Assembly: GCF_013367775.1 (NCBI RefSeq)
Contig: NZ_CP055157.1
Coordinates: forward strand, 868,001 to 932,000
Origin: Microbulbifer sp. YPW1
GTDB lineage: Bacteria > Pseudomonadota > Gammaproteobacteria > Pseudomonadales > Cellvibrionaceae
Reading direction: 5' to 3'
DNA length: 64,000 bases
Within the stretch, counting starts at the first letter, position 1; each line of letters opens with the position of its first letter. Shown piece by piece: positions 42,171-50,114 of this stretch. Made by a program: the position numbers and the translations under genes. The notes below the pieces were generated by a model, which saw only the letters and a program-made list of their open reading frames with translations, was not told the origin of the DNA and searched no databases.

Positions 42171-43448
42171 GTGGATATCATCGCTCAATACGGCCATATC
42201 TTCCTGATCCTGGCCTGTGTATTCGGATTTTTCATGGCCTGGGGTGTCGGTGCCAACGACGTCGCCAACGCCATGGGTACCTCGGTGGGCTCGCGCGCAC
42301 TGACCATCAAGCAGGCGATCGTGATCGCCATGATCTTCGAGTTCGCCGGTGCCTACCTCGCGGGCGGCGAGGTGACCTCGACCATCCGCAAGGGCATCAT
42401 TGCCCCCGACCTATTTAACGACAAGCCGGAACTGCTGGTGTACGGCATGCTCTCTGCACTACTGGCGGCGGGTACCTGGCTGATGATCGCCAGTATCCTC
42501 GGCTGGCCGGTTTCCACCACCCACTCTATTGTCGGCGCCATTGTCGGCTTCTCCGCGGTGGGTATCTCCGTGGACGCCGTTGCCTGGGGCAAGGTGGCAA
42601 GTATCGTCGCCAGCTGGGTGGTATCGCCGGTGCTGGCCGGCACCATATCGTTCCTGTTATTCCGAAGTGTGCAGCGACTGATCCTGAACACGGAAGACCC
42701 CTTCACCAATGCCAAACGCTACATCCCGTTCTACATGTTTGCGGTGGGCTGGATGATCTCCATGGTGACCCTCACCAAGGGCCTCAAGCACGTTTTCAAG
42801 GACGCGGGCATCACCCTGTCTTTCTGGCAGGATGCACTGATTGCCGGTGTGATGGGCCTGGTCGTGATGGGCATCGGCATTGTGCTGCTCAAGCGTATCA
42901 AGCGCGACCCTTCCGTGGAGAAAGACAACCGCTTCGCCAACGTGGAGAAGGTGTTCGCCATTCTGATGATCTTCACCGCCTGTGCCATGGCCTTCGCCCA
43001 CGGTTCCAACGATGTGGCCAACGCCGTCGGCCCGCTTGCCGCGGTAGTGAATACCGTGCAACAGGGTGCGGTGACCGCCAAGGCCGTGATGCCGCCGTGG
43101 ATCCTGCTGCTGGGGGGTGCCGGTATCGTGGTGGGCCTCGCCACCTACGGCTTCAAGGTAATGGCCACCATCGGCCGCAAGATTACCGAGCTGACCCCGA
43201 GCCGTGGCTTTGCCGCCGAGCTGGGCGCCGCCGCCACCGTGGTTCTTGCTTCCGGCACCGGCCTGCCCATCTCCACCACCCACACCCTGGTGGGTGCGGT
43301 ACTGGGGGTTGGCCTGGCGCGGGGTATTGGCGCACTCAACCTGCGCATGATCACCACCATCGCCGCCTCCTGGATCGTTACCCTGCCGGCGGGCGCCGGC
43401 CTGGCGATCCTGTTCTTCTTCTTCTTCAAAGGTGTCTTTGGCTGGTAA
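42171..43448 (+). CDS. Inorganic phosphate transporter, Pit family
   Basis: A 425-residue secondary transporter for metal-phosphate complexes driven by protons. The two inverted Pit repeats are marked by GANDVANAMGTSVGS near residues 25-39 and HGSNDVANAVGPLAAVV near 278-294. A further repeat pair is GWPVSTTHSIVGAIVGFSAVG and GLPISTTHTLVGAVLGVG. About ten membrane helices are predicted. The start is GTG at 42171 with GGAGAG upstream; longer frames run back into the PhoU-like gene. With that gene it forms a two-gene operon ended by a strong terminator. Confidence 0.93.
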   Translation: MDIIAQYGHIFLILACVFGFFMAWGVGANDVANAMGTSVGSRALTIKQAIVIAMIFEFAGAYLAGGEVTSTIRKGIIAPDLFNDKPELLVYGMLSALLAAGTWLMIASILGWPVSTTHSIVGAIVGFSAVGISVDAVAWGKVASIVASWVVSPVLAGTISFLLFRSVQRLILNTEDPFTNAKRYIPFYMFAVGWMISMVTLTKGLKHVFKDAGITLSFWQDALIAGVMGLVVMGIGIVLLKRIKRDPSVEKDNRFANVEKVFAILMIFTACAMAFAHGSNDVANAVGPLAAVVNTVQQGAVTAKAVMPPWILLLGGAGIVVGLATYGFKVMATIGRKITELTPSRGFAAELGAAATVVLASGTGLPISTTHTLVGAVLGVGLARGIGALNLRMITTIAASWIVTLPAGAGLAILFFFFFKGVFGW

Positions 43449-43472
43449 TAGCAATTACCCACGGCACTTGTT

Positions 43473-43505
43473 AAAAAGGGAGAGCTATTCAGCTCTCCCT
43501 TTTTT
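43473..43505 (+). terminator. Rho-independent terminator of the phosphate transport operon
   Basis: A perfect 14-bp stem (43473-43486 with 43491-43504), 4-base loop and a run of T residues, 24 bases after the Pit stop codon. Confidence 0.93.
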
Positions 43506-43537
43506 ATTTGTGCTGATAATGTGAGAAGGAAACTCCC

Positions 43538-44335
43538 ATGCAACTGCCCATCTACCAGGCCGATGCCTTCACCTCCGAACTGTTCCAAGGTAACCCCGCC
43601 GCCTACGTGCCACTCACCCGCTGGCTCGACGACGCGCTCATGCAGCAGATTGCCGCGGAGAACAACCTGGCGGAAACCGCCTTTACCGTAGCCGCTGGCA
43701 ACGGCTTTGAACTGCGCTGGTTTACCCCCGGTGAGGAAGTCCCCCTGTGCGGCCACGCGACCCTGGTCACCGCCCACCTGCTGTGGACAGAGCTGGGGGT
43801 CACCGATGACGAGATTCACTTTTTCACCCGCAGCGGCGCGCTGATCGTGCGCCGGGATGGCGAACTGCTCGCGCTGGACTTCCCGGCACAGACAAATTCA
43901 GAAATTACACTCACGGATGAATATGCCCGCGCCCTCGGTGCACAACCGCTGCGTGCACTGGAAGTTGCCGGATCGAACGATCAGTTGCTGGTGGAATTTG
44001 CCAGCGCGGCAGAAGTGGCGGAGCTGGCACCGGACATGCGCGCCGTCACTGCCCTCCCCTATAAAGGATTGATCTGCACCGCGCCGGGAGAGGGTTTCGA
44101 CTGCGATTTCGTCAGCCGCTTTTTCGCCCCCGCCATCGGTATCGACGAGGACCCGGTAACTGGTTCTGCCCATACCCGGCTGGTGCCTTTCTGGGCTGGA
44201 AAACTGGACAAGACTGCACTCAAAGCGAAGCAGATTTCCGCCCGCGGCGGCGAACTGGACTGCACCCTGCTGGGCGACAGGGTCGTTATGCGCGGAAGTG
44301 CAAAAACCTACCTGCGCGGACAGATCAGCCTGTAA
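43538..44335 (+). CDS. PhzF family phenazine biosynthesis-like isomerase
   Basis: A 265-residue cytosolic PhzF-family protein. The first half shows FQGNPAA (residues 16-22), NLAETAF with the catalytic Glu at 46, and PLCGHATL at 69-76; the second half has FDCDFVSRFFAPAIGIDEDPVTGSAH. All hallmark residues of the isomerase fold are therefore present. AAGGA lies at good spacing before the ATG. Members outside phenazine producers act on varied small molecules, and the substrate here is unknown. It lies alone after the phosphate transport terminator. Confidence 0.92.
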   Translation: MQLPIYQADAFTSELFQGNPAAYVPLTRWLDDALMQQIAAENNLAETAFTVAAGNGFELRWFTPGEEVPLCGHATLVTAHLLWTELGVTDDEIHFFTRSGALIVRRDGELLALDFPAQTNSEITLTDEYARALGAQPLRALEVAGSNDQLLVEFASAAEVAELAPDMRAVTALPYKGLICTAPGEGFDCDFVSRFFAPAIGIDEDPVTGSAHTRLVPFWAGKLDKTALKAKQISARGGELDCTLLGDRVVMRGSAKTYLRGQISL

Positions 44336-44364
44336 CTAACCCCGCACCCCGTCGACGATTACTG

Positions 44365-44384
44365 GACGGGCCGGAAGGCCCGTC
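44365..44384 (-). terminator. Hairpin between convergent genes
   Basis: A perfect 8-bp GC-rich stem (44365-44372 with 44377-44384) with a GGAA loop, two bases beyond the stop of the M24 peptidase gene on the minus strand. There is no U-tract, so it is only a weak candidate terminator. Confidence 0.4.
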
Positions 44385-44386
44385 GC

Positions 44387-45649
44387 TTACCCCAGTTTTC
44401 CGAGAGGGCTGGCAAGGCTCGCTGGCGGCTCGGTGAACCAGGCGGGCCCGTCCTCGGTCATGTACAGACAATCTTCGATACGCACGCCGAACTCACCGGG
44501 AAGGTACAGACCGGGTTCATTGGAGAAACACATACCCGGTGCAAGCTTGGTTGTTTCACCGCGCACAAAATTCACCGGCTCGTGGCCCTCCATACCAATA
44601 CCGTGCCCGGTGCGGTGGGAAAGCCCCGGCAGCCGGTAGTCCGGCCCGAAACCGTTTTTCAGATAGAACGCGCGCACCGCATCGTCCACGGAACCCGCCG
44701 GGGCGCCGATTCTGGCCGCGTCGAACGCGACATTCTGGCCTTCGCGCACCAGGTTCCAGATCTTCTGCTGTTTCTTGCTGGGTTCACCGTACACAAAAGT
44801 ACGGGAAATATCCGACTGGTAGCCCTCCACGCTGCAGCCGCAGTCCATCAGCACAATCTGCCCCTCGCGGATCTGTTGCGGCTGCTCACTGCCGTGGGGA
44901 TAGGCGCTGGCTTCGCCAAACAGGGCCATGGTCCACACCCCCTGCCCGCCCAGCCCGGTCTGTGCCTCACGCATCATCTGGTTGACGTCATCGGGGGTCA
45001 TCCCCGGGCGCAAGCCCTTGTAGACCTTGCCATAGGCCGCCAGGGTGATTTCATTGGCCTTCTTCATCAGTGCCAGCTCGGCGGGACTTTTGATCATCCG
45101 GCAACCGCGGGTAACCGGGTCTGCGCTGACCAGCTTGAACCCGGGGAGCGCTTCGCGGATACCGTCGGCAACAAACCAGCGCACCGATGCCTCCAGCCCG
45201 ATCGCGCCGGCCTTGATACCGCGATCCTTGAGTACACCGGCTACCCGCGCAAACGGGCTCTCATGCTCGTGCCAGGTGCGCACATCCTCGCCGAAAGTCA
45301 TCGACTCGCGTACCGAGGGCTCTTCAAAAAATGGGGTTACCACCGCCAGCTCACCGCGGCGCGGGATAATCACACAGGTCAATCGCTCCGAACGCCACCA
45401 GCGAATACCGGTGAAATACAGCATGGCCGCACCGGGCTCGAGCACCACTGCATCGATGCCGTTTATTGCCATCAGCTCCTGCGCCCGCGCCACCCTGGCC
45501 TCGCGCTCGGACACACTGATCGGCTTTACGCCCGCGAGCAAGGATTCGGTTTTCTTACCGGTGGCTGGGCTTGTAGCCGCGCGCAGTGGCAGCGCGGGTG
45601 CGACAGCCAGTAATGCGGCGGCTTTCAACAGATGGCGTTTGCTCGGCAT
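44387..45649 (-). CDS. M24 family (aminopeptidase P-like) metallopeptidase, probably exported
   Basis: A 420-residue Xaa-Pro-type peptidase. An N-terminal signal-like segment (MPSKRHLLKAAALLAVAPAL, ending LRAATS) suggests export, with KR where a twin-arginine signal would have RR. The creatinase-type N-domain contains YFTGIRWWRSERL. The pita-bread metal site is complete: MDCGCSVEGYQSDISRTF (two Asp), LSHRTGHGIGMEGHE (His), NEPGLYLPGEFG (Glu) and RIEDCLYMTEDG (Glu). These residues support an active dinuclear enzyme that removes N-terminal residues before proline. The gene is monocistronic. Confidence 0.88.
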   Translation of the reverse strand: MPSKRHLLKAAALLAVAPALPLRAATSPATGKKTESLLAGVKPISVSEREARVARAQELMAINGIDAVVLEPGAAMLYFTGIRWWRSERLTCVIIPRRGELAVVTPFFEEPSVRESMTFGEDVRTWHEHESPFARVAGVLKDRGIKAGAIGLEASVRWFVADGIREALPGFKLVSADPVTRGCRMIKSPAELALMKKANEITLAAYGKVYKGLRPGMTPDDVNQMMREAQTGLGGQGVWTMALFGEASAYPHGSEQPQQIREGQIVLMDCGCSVEGYQSDISRTFVYGEPSKKQQKIWNLVREGQNVAFDAARIGAPAGSVDDAVRAFYLKNGFGPDYRLPGLSHRTGHGIGMEGHEPVNFVRGETTKLAPGMCFSNEPGLYLPGEFGVRIEDCLYMTEDGPAWFTEPPASLASPLGKLG

Positions 45650-45738
45650 GGTCGTTTTTCTCCTGGATTTGGCCTGCGGTGTATCTTACCAGCAGTGCCT
45701 TTCACCAGGCTTGGCGTTTACCCGCAGCGCCTCTTATT

Positions 45739-45793
45739 AGTAGTGCCTCTTACCAGTAGTGCCTCTTACCAGTAGTGCCTCTTACCAATAGTG
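45739..45793. repeat. 16-bp tandem repeats at the 3' end of the DUF6314 gene
   Basis: Three exact copies of the 16-bp unit AGTAGTGCCTCTTACC (45739-45754, 45755-45770, 45771-45786), then a partial copy up to 45793 with one change. More degenerate copies are visible at about 45683-45738. The rightmost unit overlaps the last codons and the stop of the DUF6314 gene, so the array looks like repeated duplication of the gene's 3' end into the downstream DNA. Confidence 0.9.
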
Positions 45794-46240
45794 ATAGTGC
45801 AACCGCTCGTTCTTGCGCGGCCCGTGAATCTGCCAGATCAATTCGATTTCATCACTGTGCAGCAACAATTCGGCGGTATAGGTATCATCACCGCACAGAT
45901 GGGGCGATTGATGGCGAAAGCCCTGCTCGGTCACCGGAACCAGATTGAACAGCAGCACCGGCTCCTCTCGCCGCAGGTGTTCGAGCCGCACAAAGTCGAG
46001 ACAGCGGGTCCAGCGGTAGCGATTCTGTAACTCGATCTTGTTGCCATCGCCATCGGTAAACCGGGCCTGCTCGGCAAACAGGATGTGGGCTCCGCTGCGC
46101 GTGACCTCCACTTCGCCCCTGCCGTGGCCGCGCCAGTTGGTCTGCGACCCCGGGCCATTACTGGCGTTGAAACTGAATGCGCGCACTTTTTCCAATCGCG
46201 TACACAGTTGCGCCAGCGCCGTCAGGGATTTGTAATCCAT
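45782..46240 (-). CDS. DUF6314 family protein
   Basis: A 152-residue protein with the DUF6314 pattern: GRGEVEVTRSGAHILFAEQAR, then NRYRWTRCLDFVRLEHLRR, LFNLVP, SPHLCGDDTYTAEL, and a C-terminal WQIHGPRKNERLHYHYW. There is no signal peptide or membrane segment. Members of this family are small, possibly lipocalin-like proteins of unknown role. The ATG at 46240 is used, although AAGG abuts it too closely; a GTG at 46252 with GGAA at good spacing is a fair alternative. It is divergent from the EamA transporter. The stop codon is inside the tandem repeat array. Confidence 0.8.
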   Translation of the reverse strand: MDYKSLTALAQLCTRLEKVRAFSFNASNGPGSQTNWRGHGRGEVEVTRSGAHILFAEQARFTDGDGNKIELQNRYRWTRCLDFVRLEHLRREEPVLLFNLVPVTEQGFRHQSPHLCGDDTYTAELLLHSDEIELIWQIHGPRKNERLHYHYW

Positions 46241-46269
46241 CCTTAAACTCACTGAGCTATTCCGTCCTC

Positions 46270-47151
46270 ATGATTCTGCTGCTACTTGTCACCCTGCTGT
46301 GGGCTTTTTCCTTCAGCCTGATTGGCGTCTACCTGGCGGGCCAGGTGGACAGCTATTTCTCTGTGCTGACCCGTGTACTGCTGGCCACCCTGGTATTTCT
46401 GCCGTTCCTGAACTGGCGTACACCGCCGCGGACGGCCCTGACACTCATGGCCATAGGAGCGGTGCAGCTCGGGCTGATGTACCTGTTTTATTACCAGTCC
46501 TTCCTGTTACTGAGCGTACCCGAGGTACTGCTGTTTACCATTTTTACCCCGGTTTACATTGCTCTGATCTACGACCTGATGGCGCGGCGTTTCTCACTGC
46601 GAAACTCCCTGTGGAACCTGTCCATGGCGGCAATCGCAGTGGCCGGGGCCGCGATAATTCGCTGGGGCGAACTGAGCGACGATTACTGGCGCGGCTTCTT
46701 TGTGGTTCAGGGCGCCAATCTGTGCTTTGCCACTGGTCAGGTGGCCTACAGGCAGTTTATGCAATCTACCCACGCTCGGGGTGAATCTCTTGCCCCGCGC
46801 CAGACATTCGGCTGGTTTTTTATCGGTGCCAGCGCGATAGCGACGCTCGCCTGGATAATTCTGGGGAAACCCCAGTACCCGGGCAGCCCGGTGCAATGGG
46901 GCGTGTTACTCTGGCTGGGCGCGGTCGCTTCGGGACTGGGCTATTTTCTATGGAACAAGGGGGCGACCCAGGTTTCACCAGCCACCCTCGCGACCATGAA
47001 CAATGCGCTGATACCGGCGGGGTTAATGGTGAACCTGCTGATCTGGAACCGCGATGCCGACCTGTCGCGCCTGCTTGGTGGCGGTCTGCTGATTGCCGCG
47101 GCAGTTACCCTGAGCGAATGGCGCAGTAAACACCGGCCCGGAACCACCTAA
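46270..47151 (+). CDS. EamA/DMT family transporter
   Basis: A 293-residue inner-membrane protein with ten predicted helices in two EamA repeats (about residues 3-130 and 145-285). Visible helices include LLLLVTLLWAFSFSLIGVYL with the WAFSF element typical of the first repeat, and VLLWLGAVASGLGYFLWNKG, matching the second-repeat signature. Such drug/metabolite transporters export amino acids or small metabolites. I chose the ATG at 46270; the longer frame from 46177 overlaps the divergent gene. It lies 19 bases before argE on the same strand, so the two may be co-transcribed. Confidence 0.85.
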   Translation: MILLLLVTLLWAFSFSLIGVYLAGQVDSYFSVLTRVLLATLVFLPFLNWRTPPRTALTLMAIGAVQLGLMYLFYYQSFLLLSVPEVLLFTIFTPVYIALIYDLMARRFSLRNSLWNLSMAAIAVAGAAIIRWGELSDDYWRGFFVVQGANLCFATGQVAYRQFMQSTHARGESLAPRQTFGWFFIGASAIATLAWIILGKPQYPGSPVQWGVLLWLGAVASGLGYFLWNKGATQVSPATLATMNNALIPAGLMVNLLIWNRDADLSRLLGGGLLIAAAVTLSEWRSKHRPGTT

Positions 47152-47170
47152 CGATACAAGGATTGTCATC

Positions 47171-48325
47171 ATGAGCACCCGCACGCTGCCCTCCCTGCAG
47201 AGCCAGCTGCAACAACTGGTTGCCAGCCCCAGCGTCAGCGCCACCAACCCGAAACTGGATATGGGTAACCGCGGCGTCATCGATCTGCTCGCTGCCTGGC
47301 TGGAAACCCTCGGCTTTGCGATACAGATCCTGCCTATTGAGGACCAGCCCCACAAAGCCAACCTGATCGCCACCCTGGGCAGTGGTGACGGCGGCCTGGT
47401 TCTGGCAGGGCACACCGATACCGTGCCCTACGATGACAATCGCTGGCAGTCGGACCCGTTCAAGCTCAGCGAGCGAGACAACCGTTTGTACGGCCTCGGC
47501 AGTACCGATATGAAAGGCTTTTTCCCGCTGGCCATCGAGGCGGCAAAAAGTTTTGCCAACAAACCGCTGCAGCAGCCGCTGATCATCCTCGCCACCGCCG
47601 ATGAGGAAACCTCCATGTCCGGGGCCCGCGCGCTGGTAAAAGCGGGCATGCCCAAAGCGCGCTACGCGGTGATTGGAGAGCCCACCGGACTCAAGCCCAT
47701 CCGTATGCACAAGGGTATGATGATGGAGCGCCTGCGCATTACCGGCCAGGCCGGGCACTCCTCCAACCCCGCCTACGGAGCCAGCGCACTCGAAGCCATG
47801 CACAGCGCCATGAGCGAAATCCTGAAACTGCGCAGCGAGTGGCAACAGCGCTACCAGAACCCCGGTTTCGCGGTGCAGGTACCCACCCTCAATCTCGGCT
47901 GCATCCATGGTGGCGACAATCCCAACCGTATCTGCGGCCACACGGAATTACAGTTCGACCTGCGCCCGTTGCCGGGGATGCCGATGGACGATTTGCGCAG
48001 TGAATTACATCAGCGCCTGAAAAACACCATCGGTGGTGAAAAAATCAGCCTGGAAATGGATTCACTGATCGGTGGTGTGGAAGCATTTGAAGAGCCGGCG
48101 CAATCGGAGCTGGTCAAGGCTGCGGAAAAACTTACCGGGCACGGTGCCGAGAGCGTCGCCTTCGCCACCGAAGCGCCATTCCTGCAGAAGCTGGGCATGC
48201 AGACCATCGTACTCGGCCCCGGCGATATCGATCAGGCGCATCAGCCGGACGAATATCTTGGGTTGGAACGGATCGACCCGATGGTGGAAATCCTGCGCGG
48301 GCTGATCGGACGTTTTTGCCTCTGA
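47171..48325 (+). CDS. argE: Acetylornithine deacetylase (ArgE)
   Basis: M20-family zinc hydrolase that removes the acetyl group of N-acetylornithine to give ornithine for arginine synthesis. Metal and catalytic residues are visible: LAGHTDTVP (His81, Asp83), GLGSTDMKGF (Asp113), TADEETSMSG (catalytic Glu145 and ligand Glu146), GEPTGLKP and AHQPDEYLG. The 384-residue length matches ArgE, and AAGGAT precedes the ATG. It is followed after the inverted-repeat element by argA, which uses acetylation of glutamate, so both ends of the linear acetyl route are side by side. Confidence 0.94.
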   Translation: MSTRTLPSLQSQLQQLVASPSVSATNPKLDMGNRGVIDLLAAWLETLGFAIQILPIEDQPHKANLIATLGSGDGGLVLAGHTDTVPYDDNRWQSDPFKLSERDNRLYGLGSTDMKGFFPLAIEAAKSFANKPLQQPLIILATADEETSMSGARALVKAGMPKARYAVIGEPTGLKPIRMHKGMMMERLRITGQAGHSSNPAYGASALEAMHSAMSEILKLRSEWQQRYQNPGFAVQVPTLNLGCIHGGDNPNRICGHTELQFDLRPLPGMPMDDLRSELHQRLKNTIGGEKISLEMDSLIGGVEAFEEPAQSELVKAAEKLTGHGAESVAFATEAPFLQKLGMQTIVLGPGDIDQAHQPDEYLGLERIDPMVEILRGLIGRFCL

Positions 48326-48363
48326 TCACCTCGTTTTAATTAAGCCCGAAAGCGGCGCCGCTA

Positions 48364-48457
48364 CCGGGTACAACCTTGTGAGACACGCCGTAAACCCATC
48401 CCTGGGGGCTCTTCGAAAAAGTCCCTTTTTTCGAAGGTCTCACAAGGTTGTACCCGG
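48364..48457. repeat. Intergenic inverted-repeat element, copy 2 (21-bp arms)
   Basis: A 94-bp element with perfect 21-bp arms (48364-48384 with 48437-48457; outer sequence CCGGGTACAACC). Inside is a 10-bp perfect stem with a 6-base loop (48411-48420/48427-48436) containing CTTCGAAAAA, and the sequence ACCCATCCCTGGGGGCTC, which recalls the CCCAT-GG-ATGGG hairpin of copy 1. The size, arm length and three-armed layout match 33393-33485, though the internal sequence differs. It lies between argE and argA. Confidence 0.8.
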
Positions 48458-48584
48458 CATCGTCACCTTATGCTGAAGTTTCGTTGGTCCAATCTCGTTT
48501 ATGGACCTGAACACCAACATCAATACCGCAGAAAATACGGTATATTGTGCAAACCACCAATTTACGTGCTGAACTGAAAAGATC

Positions 48585-49898
48585 GTGAACACAGAAACCA
48601 CCAACCTCAACTGGTTCCGTAACGCCGCGCCGTATATCAACGATCTGCGCGGGCGAACCCTGGTGGTCGCAATTCCCGGGGAAGGTTTAGAGCACGAGAA
48701 TTTTCGCAACCTGGTACACGACCTGGCCCTGCTGATCAGCCTCGGCGTGCGTCTTGTGCTGGTTCACGGCGCGCGCGCACAGGTAAACCGGGCCCTGCAA
48801 AGCGCGGGTATCCAGAACCGCTTCCACGGCAACACCCGCATTACCGATCGCGAAACCCTCGAGGTAATCAAGGGCGCGGTGGGCCGCCTGCGGTTTGAAA
48901 TTGAGGCCGCCTTTTCCCAAGGGCTGCCGGATTCTCCCATGGCCAACTCCGCACTCAAGATGCTTTCCGGCAATTTTGTCACTGCGCGTCCAGAAGGCAT
49001 CATCGACGGTACGGATATGCACTGGACCGGTCGGGTGCGGCGCATGGATACCAGTGGTATCAATCGCGCCCTGGAAGAAGGTGCCCTGGTACTGCTCTCG
49101 CCACTGGGTACCTCGCTGACCGGTGAACTGTTCAATCTGAACTATCTCGACCTGGCCGCCGAGGCGGCCAAAGCATTGCGTGCAGAAAAGCTGATTCTGT
49201 ACCGAGACCTGCCGCAGCTGGAAGTCGACGGCAGGCCCGTTTATGACCTGAGTATCCATCAGGCGGAGGACGTTGCGGAGTCCGTCGAGAGTGAAACCCT
49301 GAGCCATGCGATCAACGCATGTAATGCCGGCACACAGCGGGTGCACCTGCTGAGCTACGCCGACAACGGCGCCCTGTTGCAGGAACTGTTCAGCCGCGAG
49401 GGCGCGGGCACCATGATTTATCGCGACAGCTACGAGGTAATCCGCCGTGCGCGCATCCAGGATGTGGGCGGTATTCTCGGGCTGATCCGCCCGCTGGAAA
49501 AACAGGGTGTGCTGGTCCGGCGCTCGCGGGAAAAGCTGGAAGCGGAAATAGACCACTTCACCCTGGTAGAGGTGGACGGAACACCGGTAGCGTGTGCGGC
49601 ACTCTATCCGATTCTCGACGACCAGGGCGATACCATCGCCGCGGAGGTCGCCTGCGTGGCGATTCACCCGGAGTTTCGCGGCGGCGGCCGCGGCGCCAAG
49701 CTGATGCAGCATCTCGAACGGCAGGCGCGGGCTCTGGACCTGGCGGAAATCTACGTGCTGACCACCCAGACCGAGCACTGGTTTATCGAGCGGGGCTTCT
49801 CCCAGGTCGACGTGTCCGAGCTGCCGTCCAGCCGCAAATCCCTGTACAACATCCAGCGCAATTCCCGCGTTTTACGCAAGCAGCTTCAAACGCAATAG
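48585..49898 (+). CDS. argA: Amino-acid N-acetyltransferase (ArgA)
   Basis: N-acetylglutamate synthase, the first enzyme of arginine synthesis and normally the point of feedback inhibition. An amino-acid-kinase-like domain comes first (about residues 20-285: VVAIPGEGLEHENF, LVLVHGARAQVN near 59-70, GALVLLSPLGTSLTGE). A GNAT acetyltransferase domain follows (about 290-437), with acetyl-CoA loop HPEFRGGGRGAKLM and LTTQTEHWFIERGF. The start is GTG at 48585, with only a weak purine-rich stretch upstream. The 437-residue length is close to E. coli ArgA. A small inverted repeat (48523-48528/48538-48543) just upstream could be an operator, though it does not match a standard ARG box. Confidence 0.95.
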   Translation: MNTETTNLNWFRNAAPYINDLRGRTLVVAIPGEGLEHENFRNLVHDLALLISLGVRLVLVHGARAQVNRALQSAGIQNRFHGNTRITDRETLEVIKGAVGRLRFEIEAAFSQGLPDSPMANSALKMLSGNFVTARPEGIIDGTDMHWTGRVRRMDTSGINRALEEGALVLLSPLGTSLTGELFNLNYLDLAAEAAKALRAEKLILYRDLPQLEVDGRPVYDLSIHQAEDVAESVESETLSHAINACNAGTQRVHLLSYADNGALLQELFSREGAGTMIYRDSYEVIRRARIQDVGGILGLIRPLEKQGVLVRRSREKLEAEIDHFTLVEVDGTPVACAALYPILDDQGDTIAAEVACVAIHPEFRGGGRGAKLMQHLERQARALDLAEIYVLTTQTEHWFIERGFSQVDVSELPSSRKSLYNIQRNSRVLRKQLQTQ

Positions 49899-50114
49899 GC
49901 TTGCGGAGCTGGCGGCGTAATGCGGACAGTGCTTGCGTCCATCACCGCACTTTTCAGTAGTCGCGCAATATTCCTTCTATTTTGCTAATCTGTCGGGCTC
50001 TCGGGCGTACCCTCGTCCCACCAGCCAGACTGGCTGAACCCCGAATATGGTTTGTCTCTCTGCGAGAGTCAAAACACCCGGTTTCATTTTTGAACAAGCA
50101 CATTAAGTAACGCT

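Noticed and set aside
38466..44335. A phenazine biosynthesis cluster, because two PhzF-family genes occur
   Set aside because: No phzA, phzB, phzD, phzE or phzG-type genes are near, the two genes are in separate units, and PhzF homologues are common outside phenazine producers.
48523..48543. An ArgR operator before argA
   Set aside because: The 6-bp inverted repeat does not match the TGAAT-N4-ATTCA form of ARG boxes, so it is only mentioned as a possible operator.
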